Of a DNA stretch of 33,469 nt, positions 1 through 6,991 are shown one piece after another. The DNA is from Desulforudis sp. (lineage in GTDB: Bacteria; Bacillota; Desulfotomaculia; Desulfotomaculales; Desulforudaceae). The translations under genes and the position numbers were made by a program. The notes beneath the pieces were generated by a model that saw only the letters and a program-made list of their open reading frames with translations, had not been told where the DNA came from and ran no database searches. The stretch is from positions 1-33,469 of the forward strand of contig QZIR01000070.1 in assembly GCA_003604975.1 (NCBI GenBank), written 5' to 3'. The first letter of the stretch is position 1, and every line of letters starts with the position of its first letter.

Positions 1-2
1 AG

Positions 3-98
3 GAAGAAAAAACCATTTCTAAACTGGCGGCCGAGCATGGAGTCTATACCATGAAAGGGGGTGCCAATAGCTTAAACATCATCAAAAGTTTGTCTTGA
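3..98 (+). pseudogene. possible IS3-type transposase OrfA remnant (partial)
   Basis: The open frame entering from the left edge reads EEKTISKLAAEHGVYT and then loses similarity before a TGA at 96-98. The first fifteen residues resemble the helix-turn-helix region of IS3-family OrfA proteins, where a phrase of the type KTISxLAxExGV is common. No other part of the element is visible, so this would be a decayed fragment. The match is short and rests on memory of the family. Confidence 0.3.
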
Positions 99-154
99 CA
101 AATGGGGTCCACCTTGTTCAACGATGGGTCATAAAACTAGAAGGGGGGATCGCT

Positions 155-460
155 ATGGTAAGAAAGCCAAGCGAGCAGGAAGAAGAATATTTTGCTCGGT
201 TAGAATTTGAGAAGTTGAAGAAACTCGAAGGGGAAAAACTAAAGGGGCTTACCGAAGGAGAAAAGAAGAGATTAAAAGAGCTCCATTACATGCAGTGCCC
301 AAAATGCGGTATGAAACTTATCGAGATGGACTACAAAAGGCTAAAAGTTGATAAATGCTCAGAATGCGAAGGAATATGGCTTGATGCCGGAGAACTTGAT
401 GCAGTAGCCCAGCTGGAAAAATCCGCTATTGATAAGTTCTTTGGTGTTTTTAAGAAATAG
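155..460 (+). CDS. small zf-TFIIB-type zinc-ribbon protein
   Basis: A 101-residue protein. The N-terminal half is highly charged (many Glu and Lys) and probably helical. The C-terminal half has the pattern CPKCG ... KCSECEGIWLDAGEL, typical of the zf-TFIIB family: two CxxC pairs that should bind one zinc, followed by the family's GxWLDxGEL phrase. The ATG at 155 is chosen because GGGGGG at 143-148 stands at good spacing; an ATG 60 bases upstream in the same frame has no ribosome site. Cellular role is unknown for the family; nucleic-acid or protein binding is inference. It stands alone beside insertion-sequence debris. Confidence 0.8.
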   Translation: MVRKPSEQEEEYFARLEFEKLKKLEGEKLKGLTEGEKKRLKELHYMQCPKCGMKLIEMDYKRLKVDKCSECEGIWLDAGELDAVAQLEKSAIDKFFGVFKK

Positions 461-740
461 TTGATTGTTGTCATTTCCCACCCACAGTGGCAGCATAGCC
501 AGGCCATTTTCCCACTCAGCATGGCGGTAAAAGGGACTTAACGCCGCCAACCAGGGTGGCTTTTTCGTGGATCTGTTCAGGGTTGGAAGCAGAAAAATGG
601 TGGCGGAGCGTCCTGTTAAAGCCTCCGGGGAAAGTGTAGTCGCACCGAAACCCCGAAGGCTTTAACTTGGAACCGGCAAGTAGAACCTTAGGATCCAGTA
701 ATCACACGGATTACAGGGTAATTTTTGATGCAAAATAGTT
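461..740. other. gene-free stretch with one strong hairpin
   Basis: No convincing coding sequence is visible on either strand between the zinc-ribbon gene and the IS1380-like remnant. The only clear structure is the inverted repeat at 615-666, listed separately. The surroundings suggest decayed mobile-element ends. Confidence 0.4.
615..666. repeat. 16-bp near-perfect inverted repeat (hairpin)
   Basis: GTTAAAGCCTCCGGGG at 615-630 pairs with CCCCGAAGGCTTTAAC at 651-666. Fifteen positions are Watson-Crick and one is a G-T wobble, around a 20-base loop. No T-run follows, so it is not a standard terminator. It lies upstream of the IS1380-like remnant and may be the end of a mobile element or a piece of a structured RNA. 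Confidence 0.6.
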
Positions 741-1271
741 GACAAAAGAAGGATGGACATCGCTCAATAGGACCGTTACCGGTTTTGGTGGTTTCTATGC
801 TGGAGGCTTTCAAGAAAGTCATCGGCTTTACGGGTATCGTGCAAAAGTACCTCAAGATGTCTCGGCACCACAACTGTCGTTACACGACCACACAAGTGCT
901 TGATCACGTGATCGACGCGCTTACGGTCGAGCCTTCTCTGATTGGAATACATGAACGCACTCAAAACAGACCCGGGATACCAGAGTCTCAAAGAACTGGA
1001 CAGGGTGCCGGACGAACGGACCGTACGCTACCTCTTGGGCCGGTTTGGCCCGGACAACTTTGAAGCGTTGCGTAGGGCAAACCAGGCCCTCTTGGATGTC
1101 AAGGCCCGGATGGAACCGACCCGCGAAGTGTGGCTGGATTTCAACGATACGGTGGTGACCCTCTTCGGCCACCAGGAAGGGGCCGAGGTTGGCTATAACC
1201 CGCGTTATCGCGGACGCCCGTCCCATAAGATCAAGGTCGCCTTTGTGGCCGGCACCGTTACCGGCACATAA
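741..1271 (+). pseudogene. IS1380-like transposase, frameshifted and truncated
   Basis: Two frames together give the N-terminal half of a DDE transposase. Frame 2 from about 746 to about 935 encodes VIGFTGIVQKYL and RHHNCRYTTTQVLDHVIDAL. Frame 3 continues from about 940 with MEYMNALKTDPGYQSLKEL, then LDFNDTVVTLFGHQEGAEVG and YNPRYRGRPS. The latter phrases match the first catalytic-Asp block and the GYNPxxRGRPS motif of IS1380-family transposases. A frameshift separates the parts. The frame stops at 1269-1271, so the remaining catalytic residues are missing. The first-Asp motif reads DFND rather than the usual DxD form. The copy cannot encode an active transposase. Confidence 0.7.
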
Positions 1272-1578
1272 GACTGGCGGGGAATCAGTGGCTGCAAAAG
1301 ACCATCGGTTTTATCAAGGTGAAGCTCAAGGAGTTCATTGGTGTCAAGGCCTGGATCAACGTAGTGCAGGCCTGAACCGGGCCTGCTCTCTGATAAGCAA
1401 AACAGACTGCATTCTCACTCCCCCGAGAGGGAGCCGGGTTGATATACCGTTTTTGCGGGTAGGCGTTGCCGCTGTTTCCGGTACAATGCTATCCGGCCAG
1501 GGATGCGGTAATATTTAAGAACTAAACTAGTGCTTTATGGATGCTAATAGGGCTGCGAAAGAAATTATCACAAACCCC
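1272..1578. other. gene-free stretch after IS remnant
   Basis: Only short open frames of no recognisable family occur here. One, 1271-1375, reads QWLQKTIGFIKVKLKEFIGV and ends at a TGA; it could be a further shred of the mobile element. No terminal inverted repeat could be assigned. Confidence 0.35.
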
Positions 1579-1607
1579 TTTACAAAATCTGCTGGGGAAG
1601 GTAAGAT
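1579..1607 (+). promoter_or_regulatory. predicted sigma-A promoter of the riboswitch transcript
   Basis: TTTACA at 1579-1584 and TAAGAT at 1602-1607 are separated by 17 bases. Transcription would begin near 1613, exactly at the base of the riboswitch P1 helix, which supports the assignment although both hexamers are imperfect. Confidence 0.45.
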
Positions 1608-1610
1608 AAC

Positions 1611-1746
1611 CGCTGAAGGGGAGTAGCCAGTTTTTCTGAGGGCGTCAGTACGGCCATAAAGGGTCCGCTTTCAGGACGGCAGAATAGTAATAAGGCCGCA
1701 GGCAAGACCTTCACGCCGAAGTTCGTTTTTGGCGTGAAGGTCTTTT
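1611..1746 (+). ncRNA. yybP-ykoY family manganese riboswitch with terminator platform
   Basis: The conserved core GAAGGGGAGTAGCC at 1615-1628 and the 3' element GCAAGACCTTCAC at 1702-1714 match the yybP-ykoY consensus, including the AGGGGAGTAGC and GCAAGACC blocks. TGAAGG at 1614-1619 pairs with CCTTCA at 1708-1713 to form P1. The same CCTTCA lies inside the left arm of the downstream terminator, so P1 and terminator are mutually exclusive. Members of this family bind Mn2+ and switch on Mn2+ exporters. Here ligand should stabilise P1, prevent the terminator and let the downstream P-type ATPase be transcribed. The internal helices were not folded computationally. Confidence 0.85.
1704..1746 (+). 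terminator. riboswitch-controlled intrinsic terminator
   Basis: AAGACCTTCACGCC at 1704-1717 is perfectly complementary to GGCGTGAAGGTCTT at 1731-1744, a 14-bp stem with a 13-base loop, followed by T residues to 1746. It overlaps the 3' strand of aptamer P1, so it is the OFF state of the switch. Confidence 0.88.
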
Positions 1747-1913
1747 ATATTACAGCCCCTTCTGGGCAGCAAAAACCGGCCCGAATAGTGCTTTGTGCTT
1801 TCTTCGGATTTCCGGCCGTTTGCCCCGGGGGCAAAGCATAAAGCATGATTCCATAGAAAATGGCTCAATTTTCGGTTGACGAATACACGAAATGAGAAAG
1901 TGGAGGGTATATT

Positions 1914-4583
1914 ATGCGCTGGCACCAAAAGGAAATAAGTCAAGTTATAGAAGAATTAGGCACGTCCCTGAATGGACTTTCACAAACGGAGGCACAGAAG
2001 CGGCTTGAGGAATACGGACCTAATGAACTACAGGAGAAAGAGAAAAAAAGTCCTTTCATAATGTTCCTTGACCAATTCAAGGATTTCCTGATAATCGTCC
2101 TCATCTGTGCAGCTGTAATAGCAGGCGTTGTCGGCAAGCCTATTGATGCGCTTGCGATTATAGCGATTGTCATTCTAAACGCGATTATCGGTTTTATTCA
2201 GGAATATAAGGCAGAAGAAGCGATGGCGGCCCTTAAAAAAATGGCAGCGCCAAAATCAACAGTCTTGAGAGACGGGGTGCCTTCCAATATTTTAGCTTCA
2301 GAAATTGTTCCCGGAGATATTGTGTTGCTTGAAGCAGGGCAAATAGTACCAGCTGATATGAGACTTGAAACAGTAAATATGAAGGTAGATGAAGCTGCCC
2401 TGACAGGAGAGTCGGTCCCGGTCGAAAAACATATAGCACCCCTCCGTGATAAACATCTACCACTTGGCGACAGGAAAAATGTGGTGTATCAGGGAACCAT
2501 AGTCACCTATGGGAGAGGGGTTGGTGTTGTTGTAGCGACAGGCATGGAGACCGAGATGGGAAAGATTGCCACCATGCTTCAAGAAGAAAAGGACGTAAAA
2601 ACCCCCCTTCAGCAAAGGCTTGCGGCCTTTGGTAAGAGGCTTGCCATTGCAATTCTGGTTATATGTGCCATAGTCTTTACAGCAGGCCTAATGAGGGGTG
2701 AGCCTGTAACTCTTATGCTTTTGACGGCTATAAGTCTTGCGGTTGCCGCTATACCGGAGGCATTGCCTGCAATCGTTACTATAGCCCTTGCCCTCGCTGC
2801 AAAAAAGATGGCAAAGCAGAACGCACTCATAAGAAAACTTCCTGCTGTAGAAACCCTCGGCTCTGTTACATATATATGTTCTGATAAGACAGGCACACTC
2901 ACTTTGAATAAGATGGCGGTTGAAGAGATATGGATGGACGGGAAATTAGAAAAGGGGTCAAGGGTTCAAGGGGTTGAGTGGTCGAATGAAAAAACTCTTG
3001 AACCTTTGAATCCTCGAACCCTTGAATCCTTATTTTTCACTGCCCTTACCTTAAGCAACGATGCACAGGTTGATGCTGACGGCAATCTCATAGGTGACCC
3101 CACAGAAATTGCCCTTTTTAACATTGCAAGGGATAAAGACTTCGACAAGAAAGAACTGGGAGAAAAATTCCCCCGCGTTACAGAAATTCCCTTTGATTCT
3201 GACAGAAAATGCATGACCACTATACATAAGACAGGAGTTAGGAGTCGGGAGTCAGGAGAAAAAGCCGAATTTATATCCTTTACCAAAGGTGCGATTGAGG
3301 TTTTGATTGAACAGGCTGATAATATCCTTGCATCTGAGGGATTAAAAGAGCTGGATAAAAATGAAATTCTCAAAATAAGCGAAGGGATGGCTGCTGATGG
3401 TTTAAGGGTATTAGGCGTTTGCATGAGAAGATGGGATGCTATGCCAGATGATATTTCTCCTGAAAATATAGAAGCAGGTCTTACTATTTTAGGTCTTGTG
3501 GGATTGATGGACCCGCCGAGGGAAGAGGCAAAAGAGGCAGTGGCTTTATGTAAGACAGCAGGTATAAAGCCGGTGATGATTACGGGAGACCATCCCCTTA
3601 CAGCAAGGGCAATAGCAAAGAGACTTGGAATCCTTGATGATGATACAAGGGCAGTAATCACCGGAAGAGAGCTCGAGAAGGTATCACTGGAAGAATTTGA
3701 AGAAAGGGTTGAGCATATAAGGGTTTATGCGAGGGTAGCTCCTGATCAGAAATTAAAGATAGTGAAGGCGCTTCAAGATAAGGGACAATTTGTTGCCATG
3801 ACAGGAGATGGTGTCAATGATGCGCCGGCGATTAAAAGGGCGAATATAGGCATAGCAATGGGTATTACAGGGACAGATGTGTCAAAAGAAGCATCTTCCA
3901 TGATACTTCTCGATGATAATTTTGCAACAATTGTCAGGGCTGCAAAAGAGGGAAGACTTGTCTATGACAATATACTGAAATTTATCAAATACTCCATGAC
4001 CTCAAACGCAGGTACATTATGGGCAATATTCCTTGCCCCATTTTTTGGACTTCCTCTACCTTTACTTCCGCTCCAGATACTGTGGATGAACCTCCTTACA
4101 GACAGCCTTCCAGGTCTTGCCCTTACAGCAGAACCTGCTGAAAGAAATGTGATGAAGAAACCCCCAAGGCATCCTGGTGAGGGGGTGTTTGCTCATGGCA
4201 GAGGTTTTTATATAGTTAAATTCGGACTGGTCATTGGTATAACAGCACTTCTTTTCCAGGCATTTGCTATAAAGGAGGGCATGCCATGGCAGACAATGGT
4301 ATTTACTGCCCTCGTAATCGGTCGGATGGCTGTCGCTATGTCTGTTCGTTCTGATTATGATTCGCTATTTAAAATAGGATTCTTTAGCAATAAGCCCCTT
4401 TTAGGTGCTGTCCTTTTGACCTTTACTCTTCAGATGACTGTCGTATATGTGCCTTTTTTGAATCCAATATTTAAGACTGAGCCTTTGGCTTTGAGCGAGT
4501 TGATGGTTACACTGGCACTATCAGCTGTGGTATTCTTTGTCATGGAAATAGAAAAATTGACAAGGAGGAAGAAGAATGTCTGA
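1914..4583 (+). CDS. P2-type cation-transporting ATPase, probable Mn2+ (or Ca2+) exporter
   Basis: An 889-residue integral-membrane pump that couples ATP hydrolysis to cation export. Visible motifs are the cation-ATPase N domain (about 1-70), actuator TGES at 164-167, PEALP in M4 at 281-285, phosphorylation site DKTGTLT from Asp324, hinge TGDGVNDAP at 630-638 and M6 WMNLLTDSLP around 724-733. Compared with SERCA, site II residues (Glu282, Asn726, Asp730) and Asn698 are present, but the site I Glu of M5 is Thr701. This suggests a single ion site, as in SPCA/PMR1 pumps. The Mn2+ riboswitch upstream points to manganese. SD GGAGGG at 1902-1907 fixes the start. The gene is AT-richer than the core genes, with many ATA and AGA codons, and its N domain carries two repeat-derived inserts, which suggests transfer. 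Ca2+ as substrate is possible. Confidence 0.9.
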   Translation: MRWHQKEISQVIEELGTSLNGLSQTEAQKRLEEYGPNELQEKEKKSPFIMFLDQFKDFLIIVLICAAVIAGVVGKPIDALAIIAIVILNAIIGFIQEYKAEEAMAALKKMAAPKSTVLRDGVPSNILASEIVPGDIVLLEAGQIVPADMRLETVNMKVDEAALTGESVPVEKHIAPLRDKHLPLGDRKNVVYQGTIVTYGRGVGVVVATGMETEMGKIATMLQEEKDVKTPLQQRLAAFGKRLAIAILVICAIVFTAGLMRGEPVTLMLLTAISLAVAAIPEALPAIVTIALALAAKKMAKQNALIRKLPAVETLGSVTYICSDKTGTLTLNKMAVEEIWMDGKLEKGSRVQGVEWSNEKTLEPLNPRTLESLFFTALTLSNDAQVDADGNLIGDPTEIALFNIARDKDFDKKELGEKFPRVTEIPFDSDRKCMTTIHKTGVRSRESGEKAEFISFTKGAIEVLIEQADNILASEGLKELDKNEILKISEGMAADGLRVLGVCMRRWDAMPDDISPENIEAGLTILGLVGLMDPPREEAKEAVALCKTAGIKPVMITGDHPLTARAIAKRLGILDDDTRAVITGRELEKVSLEEFEERVEHIRVYARVAPDQKLKIVKALQDKGQFVAMTGDGVNDAPAIKRANIGIAMGITGTDVSKEASSMILLDDNFATIVRAAKEGRLVYDNILKFIKYSMTSNAGTLWAIFLAPFFGLPLPLLPLQILWMNLLTDSLPGLALTAEPAERNVMKKPPRHPGEGVFAHGRGFYIVKFGLVIGITALLFQAFAIKEGMPWQTMVFTALVIGRMAVAMSVRSDYDSLFKIGFFSNKPLLGAVLLTFTLQMTVVYVPFLNPIFKTEPLALSELMVTLALSAVVFFVMEIEKLTRRKKNV
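2954..3029. repeat. imperfect inverted repeat inside the ATPase coding sequence
   Basis: GGTCAAGGGTTCAAGGGG at 2955-2972 faces CCTTTGAATCCTCGAACC at 3003-3020 and its continuation to 3029, so direct and inverted copies of a GGNTTCAAGGGTTCAAG unit bracket about 20 bases. The segment is translated in frame as roughly residues 347-372 of the pump, in a variable part of the nucleotide-binding domain. It looks like a small palindromic element tolerated within the gene. Confidence 0.6.
3234..3258. repeat. GGAGT(C)-type tandem micro-repeat inside the ATPase gene
   Basis: Three to four tandem copies of a 7-8 base unit (GGAGTTA, GGAGTCG, GGAGTCA, GGAG) are translated in frame as a Ser/Arg/Glu-rich insert of about ten residues (TGVRSRESGE), between the MTTIHK and FISFTKG blocks that are adjacent in most relatives. 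A related array lies between ablB and kamA at 11511-11542. Confidence 0.55.
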
Positions 4584-4751
4584 TATCAGTAGCGTTGCAT
4601 AAAACTTTTGAGGTGATGCCAAGACCCAAGATTTCACTGCATCAAAGGCAGCGCTTTGCAATTATGGTGTATACATACAGTCACCGAATTCCGGCAGGGA
4701 CCAAAAACCAATGTACAGTTTTAGGTAGCCCTCATTTTGGTAATAGCTCTA

Positions 4752-5090
4752 TTATACTAGCGGATCGTAGGTCAGATCATCCAAGTGATCTACCTCGTTG
4801 ACCATCACCTGCCTTAAGGTTTCTTGAAATATTGCTTCATGGTTTATCCTTCGTCGACCTTTGGAACTGGATCCAAACTTCTGGTAAAGCTTGCGGACGA
4901 AAGATGTAAACGAGTCGTAAAGGCGGGTGCTCAACTGCCGCTTGATGCTTAGTAGCGGCCCTTGGAAACTAACTTTGCTTTTCAACAACAGCATCAGACA
5001 ATAGGTGATCAGTGCTATGAATAGCTGGTTTTCCACCGCCCGTTGGCTTAATCCGTAGAAGTGTTTTACACGTAAATGTTGCTTGATCTA
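4752..5090 (-). pseudogene. IS4-family transposase C-terminal remnant
   Basis: Reading right to left, the frame gives IKQHLRVKHFYGLSQRAV, ENQLFIALITYCLMLLLK and, at the end, GRRRINHEAIFQETLRQV and EVDHLDDLTYDPLV. This is the typical C-terminal part of IS4-type transposases, where the K-W-I-K-Q-H phrase carries the region of the last catalytic Glu. The codon before IKQH is TAG at 5088-5090 where relatives have Trp (TGG), so a nonsense change interrupts the frame. Upstream of it the usual catalytic segments are not recognisable. The fragment is therefore inactive. Confidence 0.75.
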
Positions 5091-5281
5091 TCTCTTGCGT
5101 GGCGCTTGTACGGCACTTTTCGCCGCTCGAAGCACATCGAGGTAGTGGCCCTCCTCAGGCGCTCACCATAACCCCGCCGGTTGGACACACCAATGACATT
5201 AATCAGCCTGTTTCGAGTATCTTCGCCTTAAAAAACGGCATTGCCGGTCTGGTATGTGTATTCCATTTATTGTAAAATTAC
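5091..5281. other. degenerate DNA between IS remnant and 3D-domain gene
   Basis: Short minus-strand frames continue the IS4-like remnant; one reads EEGHYLDVLRAAKSAVQAPR and another RNRLINVIGVSNRRGYGERL. They are in different frames and broken by stops, and I do not recognise a family. No promoter for the following gene is clear. Confidence 0.35.
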
Positions 5282-5320
5282 ATGGAAGCATGTGGAAATG
5301 CACAGAAGGCAGGGCGTTGT

Positions 5321-6076
5321 ATGAACCGTTGGCAAACTATAAGGCCTCCCGGCGGGGTTGCCCGGACGAAGGTGCAGCTGATTTCCCCGGGAAAGGCACG
5401 GTGTTGGGAGCCCGGCGGACCCGTGAAAGCCCGTAAACGGGCGCTAAAGCGGATCTCCTCATTCTCTCCGGGCAGATCGCGGCCTGGTCGGGTCTTCATT
5501 TGGCTCAGACAAGCCTTGGTTTTGGGATTAGCGGTGCTTCTGCTGATTGGGGTTAGTGCGGCGTCCGAGACGCTGAATTCGCATGAAGTTACCCAGACGC
5601 CGACGGCCGTGGTATCGATGCCGAACCGCGTCAACCGCCTGTACGAATCCGGTGGAAGGGAGCAGAAGCCGGTTCGCGACGAGGCTCCGGCTGCCGTCGT
5701 GACCGAGGATGTACAGACCGAAAGACCAGAAATCACCCTGACCGCCGCTCGTGGTTCCGGCCAGACGATCCGGATGCTGGCTACCGCCTATACACTGGAA
5801 TGCGGTAACGGAGACGGGGTTACGGCCACCGGGACCACCCCGCGACCGGGAATCATTGCCGTAGATCCCAAGGTCATCCCCCACGGCACCCTGGTCTACA
5901 TTAACGACTTTGGCTATTTTCGGGCGGAAGACACCGGCGGCGTGATCAAGGGCAACCGGATTGACGTATTCATGCATTCCCGGGCCGATGCTCTCAAGTT
6001 TGGTAAGCGCTGGGTGGACGTCAAGATTATCGGGAAGTTTGATGAACCCGGGCTGGTCCAGTATTTTCCCCGCTAA
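5321..6076 (+). CDS. secreted or membrane-anchored 3D-domain protein (YabE/YocH-like C-terminus)
   Basis: The C-terminal 90 residues form a 3D (Asp-Asp-Asp) domain: ATAYTLECGNGDGVTATGTT, then IIAVDPKVIPHGTLVYI, AEDTGG and GNRIDVFMHS. The aspartates in VDP, EDTGG and RIDVF are the family's hallmark. The fold resembles lytic transglycosylases such as MltA and is found in cell-wall proteins of Firmicutes, so peptidoglycan cleavage outside the cell is likely. A basic N-terminus and one hydrophobic segment (LVLGLAVLLLIGV) act as signal or anchor. No LysM or G5 domain is present. The start is uncertain: ATG 5321 is used, but ATG 5282 and GTG 5423 (behind GGGAG) are in frame. Confidence 0.75.
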   Translation: MNRWQTIRPPGGVARTKVQLISPGKARCWEPGGPVKARKRALKRISSFSPGRSRPGRVFIWLRQALVLGLAVLLLIGVSAASETLNSHEVTQTPTAVVSMPNRVNRLYESGGREQKPVRDEAPAAVVTEDVQTERPEITLTAARGSGQTIRMLATAYTLECGNGDGVTATGTTPRPGIIAVDPKVIPHGTLVYINDFGYFRAEDTGGVIKGNRIDVFMHSRADALKFGKRWVDVKIIGKFDEPGLVQYFPR

Positions 6077-6161
6077 GGGCGTCTCTCTTTACTTTTGGAA
6101 AGTCTTGATCATACGGATATCACTCCGGTGCTCATCAAAGACTATGCCTAAGGTGGCATTG

Positions 6162-6608
6162 ATGAACAAAAAGCAGCTAGTCGGCAAACTGCACTGGTTC
6201 TACAGCCTGGAACTCGAACAAGTCGATCTTTATACCGCGCAGGCCAAGCAAATGGAGGACATCTACCTGGCGAAGACACTGGCCCGGATCGCGGTGATTG
6301 AACAACAACATGTAGACAATATGGCGGCGGCGATCCGCCGCTTAGATGCCGAACCCACTCGGCTCGGAGACGTGCTGGCCCCCGTGCTGGGCAAGGCTTC
6401 CGGTGTGATCAGCGGAGTGCTGGGGCCGAAGACGGTGCTGAAGGTGGGCATCACCCTGGAAGAAAAGGCGATGAAAGACTACAAGGATCTGATCCTGCGG
6501 GTCGGGGACGAACACCTCTTTAACACCCTCTGGGACAATCTGATCGACGAGGATTTACATACCGCTTGGTTTGCGAATAAACTTAAAGAACTAGAGGCCA
6601 TCAACTGA
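6162..6608 (+). CDS. ferritin-like diiron-carboxylate protein
   Basis: A 148-residue, mostly helical protein with the ligand pattern of the ferritin/rubrerythrin/COQ7 superfamily: Glu17/Glu19 in helix 1, E47xxH50 (EQQH) in helix 2, Glu100/Glu101 in helix 3 and E130xxH133 (EDLH) in helix 4. This is enough to bind two irons. The central part (residues 70-95) is Gly-rich and hydrophobic, as in COQ7-like proteins that touch membranes. There is no rubredoxin domain. Start ATG 6162 follows AAGGTGG at 6150-6156; an ATG at 6144 lacks a ribosome site. The following gene encodes a small membrane protein. The reaction is unknown; peroxide or oxygen handling in an anaerobe is inference. Confidence 0.72.
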   Translation: MNKKQLVGKLHWFYSLELEQVDLYTAQAKQMEDIYLAKTLARIAVIEQQHVDNMAAAIRRLDAEPTRLGDVLAPVLGKASGVISGVLGPKTVLKVGITLEEKAMKDYKDLILRVGDEHLFNTLWDNLIDEDLHTAWFANKLKELEAIN

Positions 6609-6627
6609 TTGCTGAGGGGTAGCTTAA

Positions 6628-6957
6628 ATGACGATTAGTTTTGACCTGATGGTATCCGACGTACTGGCCCTGGCTTTTGGATTAATTCTTTTTAATACCG
6701 GTACCCTCTTTTGGTTCGGGTACAAGGTCGACTTTCTGTCCCGCCTGCTGGCCGTGGAGGGGGAGGCCGGGGAACGTGCGGCGATTATCATCGGGCGGTG
6801 GCTGGTGGTGATCGGTACAGCCACTTTTCTGATCCCCTTTGCAGCCCGCTTGATCGGTCCGGGTATCTGGTGGCCCTACCTGGCGCTTGTTTTCTGGGGC
6901 GGTGCCCGGATCCTGTTCACTGCCTTCAGGCATTACCGCCTTCGTAATCGAGCCTGA
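6628..6957 (+). CDS. small integral-membrane protein, unknown function
   Basis: A 109-residue protein with about three hydrophobic segments: VLALAFGLILFNTGTLFWFG, then IIIGRWLVVIGTATFLIPFA, and WWPYLALVFWGGARILFTAF. A basic C-terminus (RHYRLRNR) is expected on the cytoplasmic side. GAGGGG at 6613-6618 supports ATG 6628. It lies 19 bases after the ferritin-like gene and 34 bases before tex, so co-transcription is likely. I do not recognise the family. Confidence 0.65.
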   Translation: MTISFDLMVSDVLALAFGLILFNTGTLFWFGYKVDFLSRLLAVEGEAGERAAIIIGRWLVVIGTATFLIPFAARLIGPGIWWPYLALVFWGGARILFTAFRHYRLRNRA

Positions 6958-6991
6958 AGGGACGTCCTTGTTGAGGAGGGAAACATAGCCA

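Noticed and set aside
1819-1835. Palindrome TTTGCCCC/GGGGCAAA between riboswitch and ATPase
   Set aside because: Almost no loop and no T-run; too short to claim as a regulatory structure.
2966-3661. 231-codon minus-strand open frame inside the ATPase gene
   Set aside because: It lies entirely opposite a well-conserved coding region, is Ser/Arg-biased low complexity, and has no ribosome site or family match.
4595-4801. Plus-strand open frame after the ATPase
   Set aside because: No ribosome site or family similarity, and it overlaps the end of the IS4-like remnant on the other strand.
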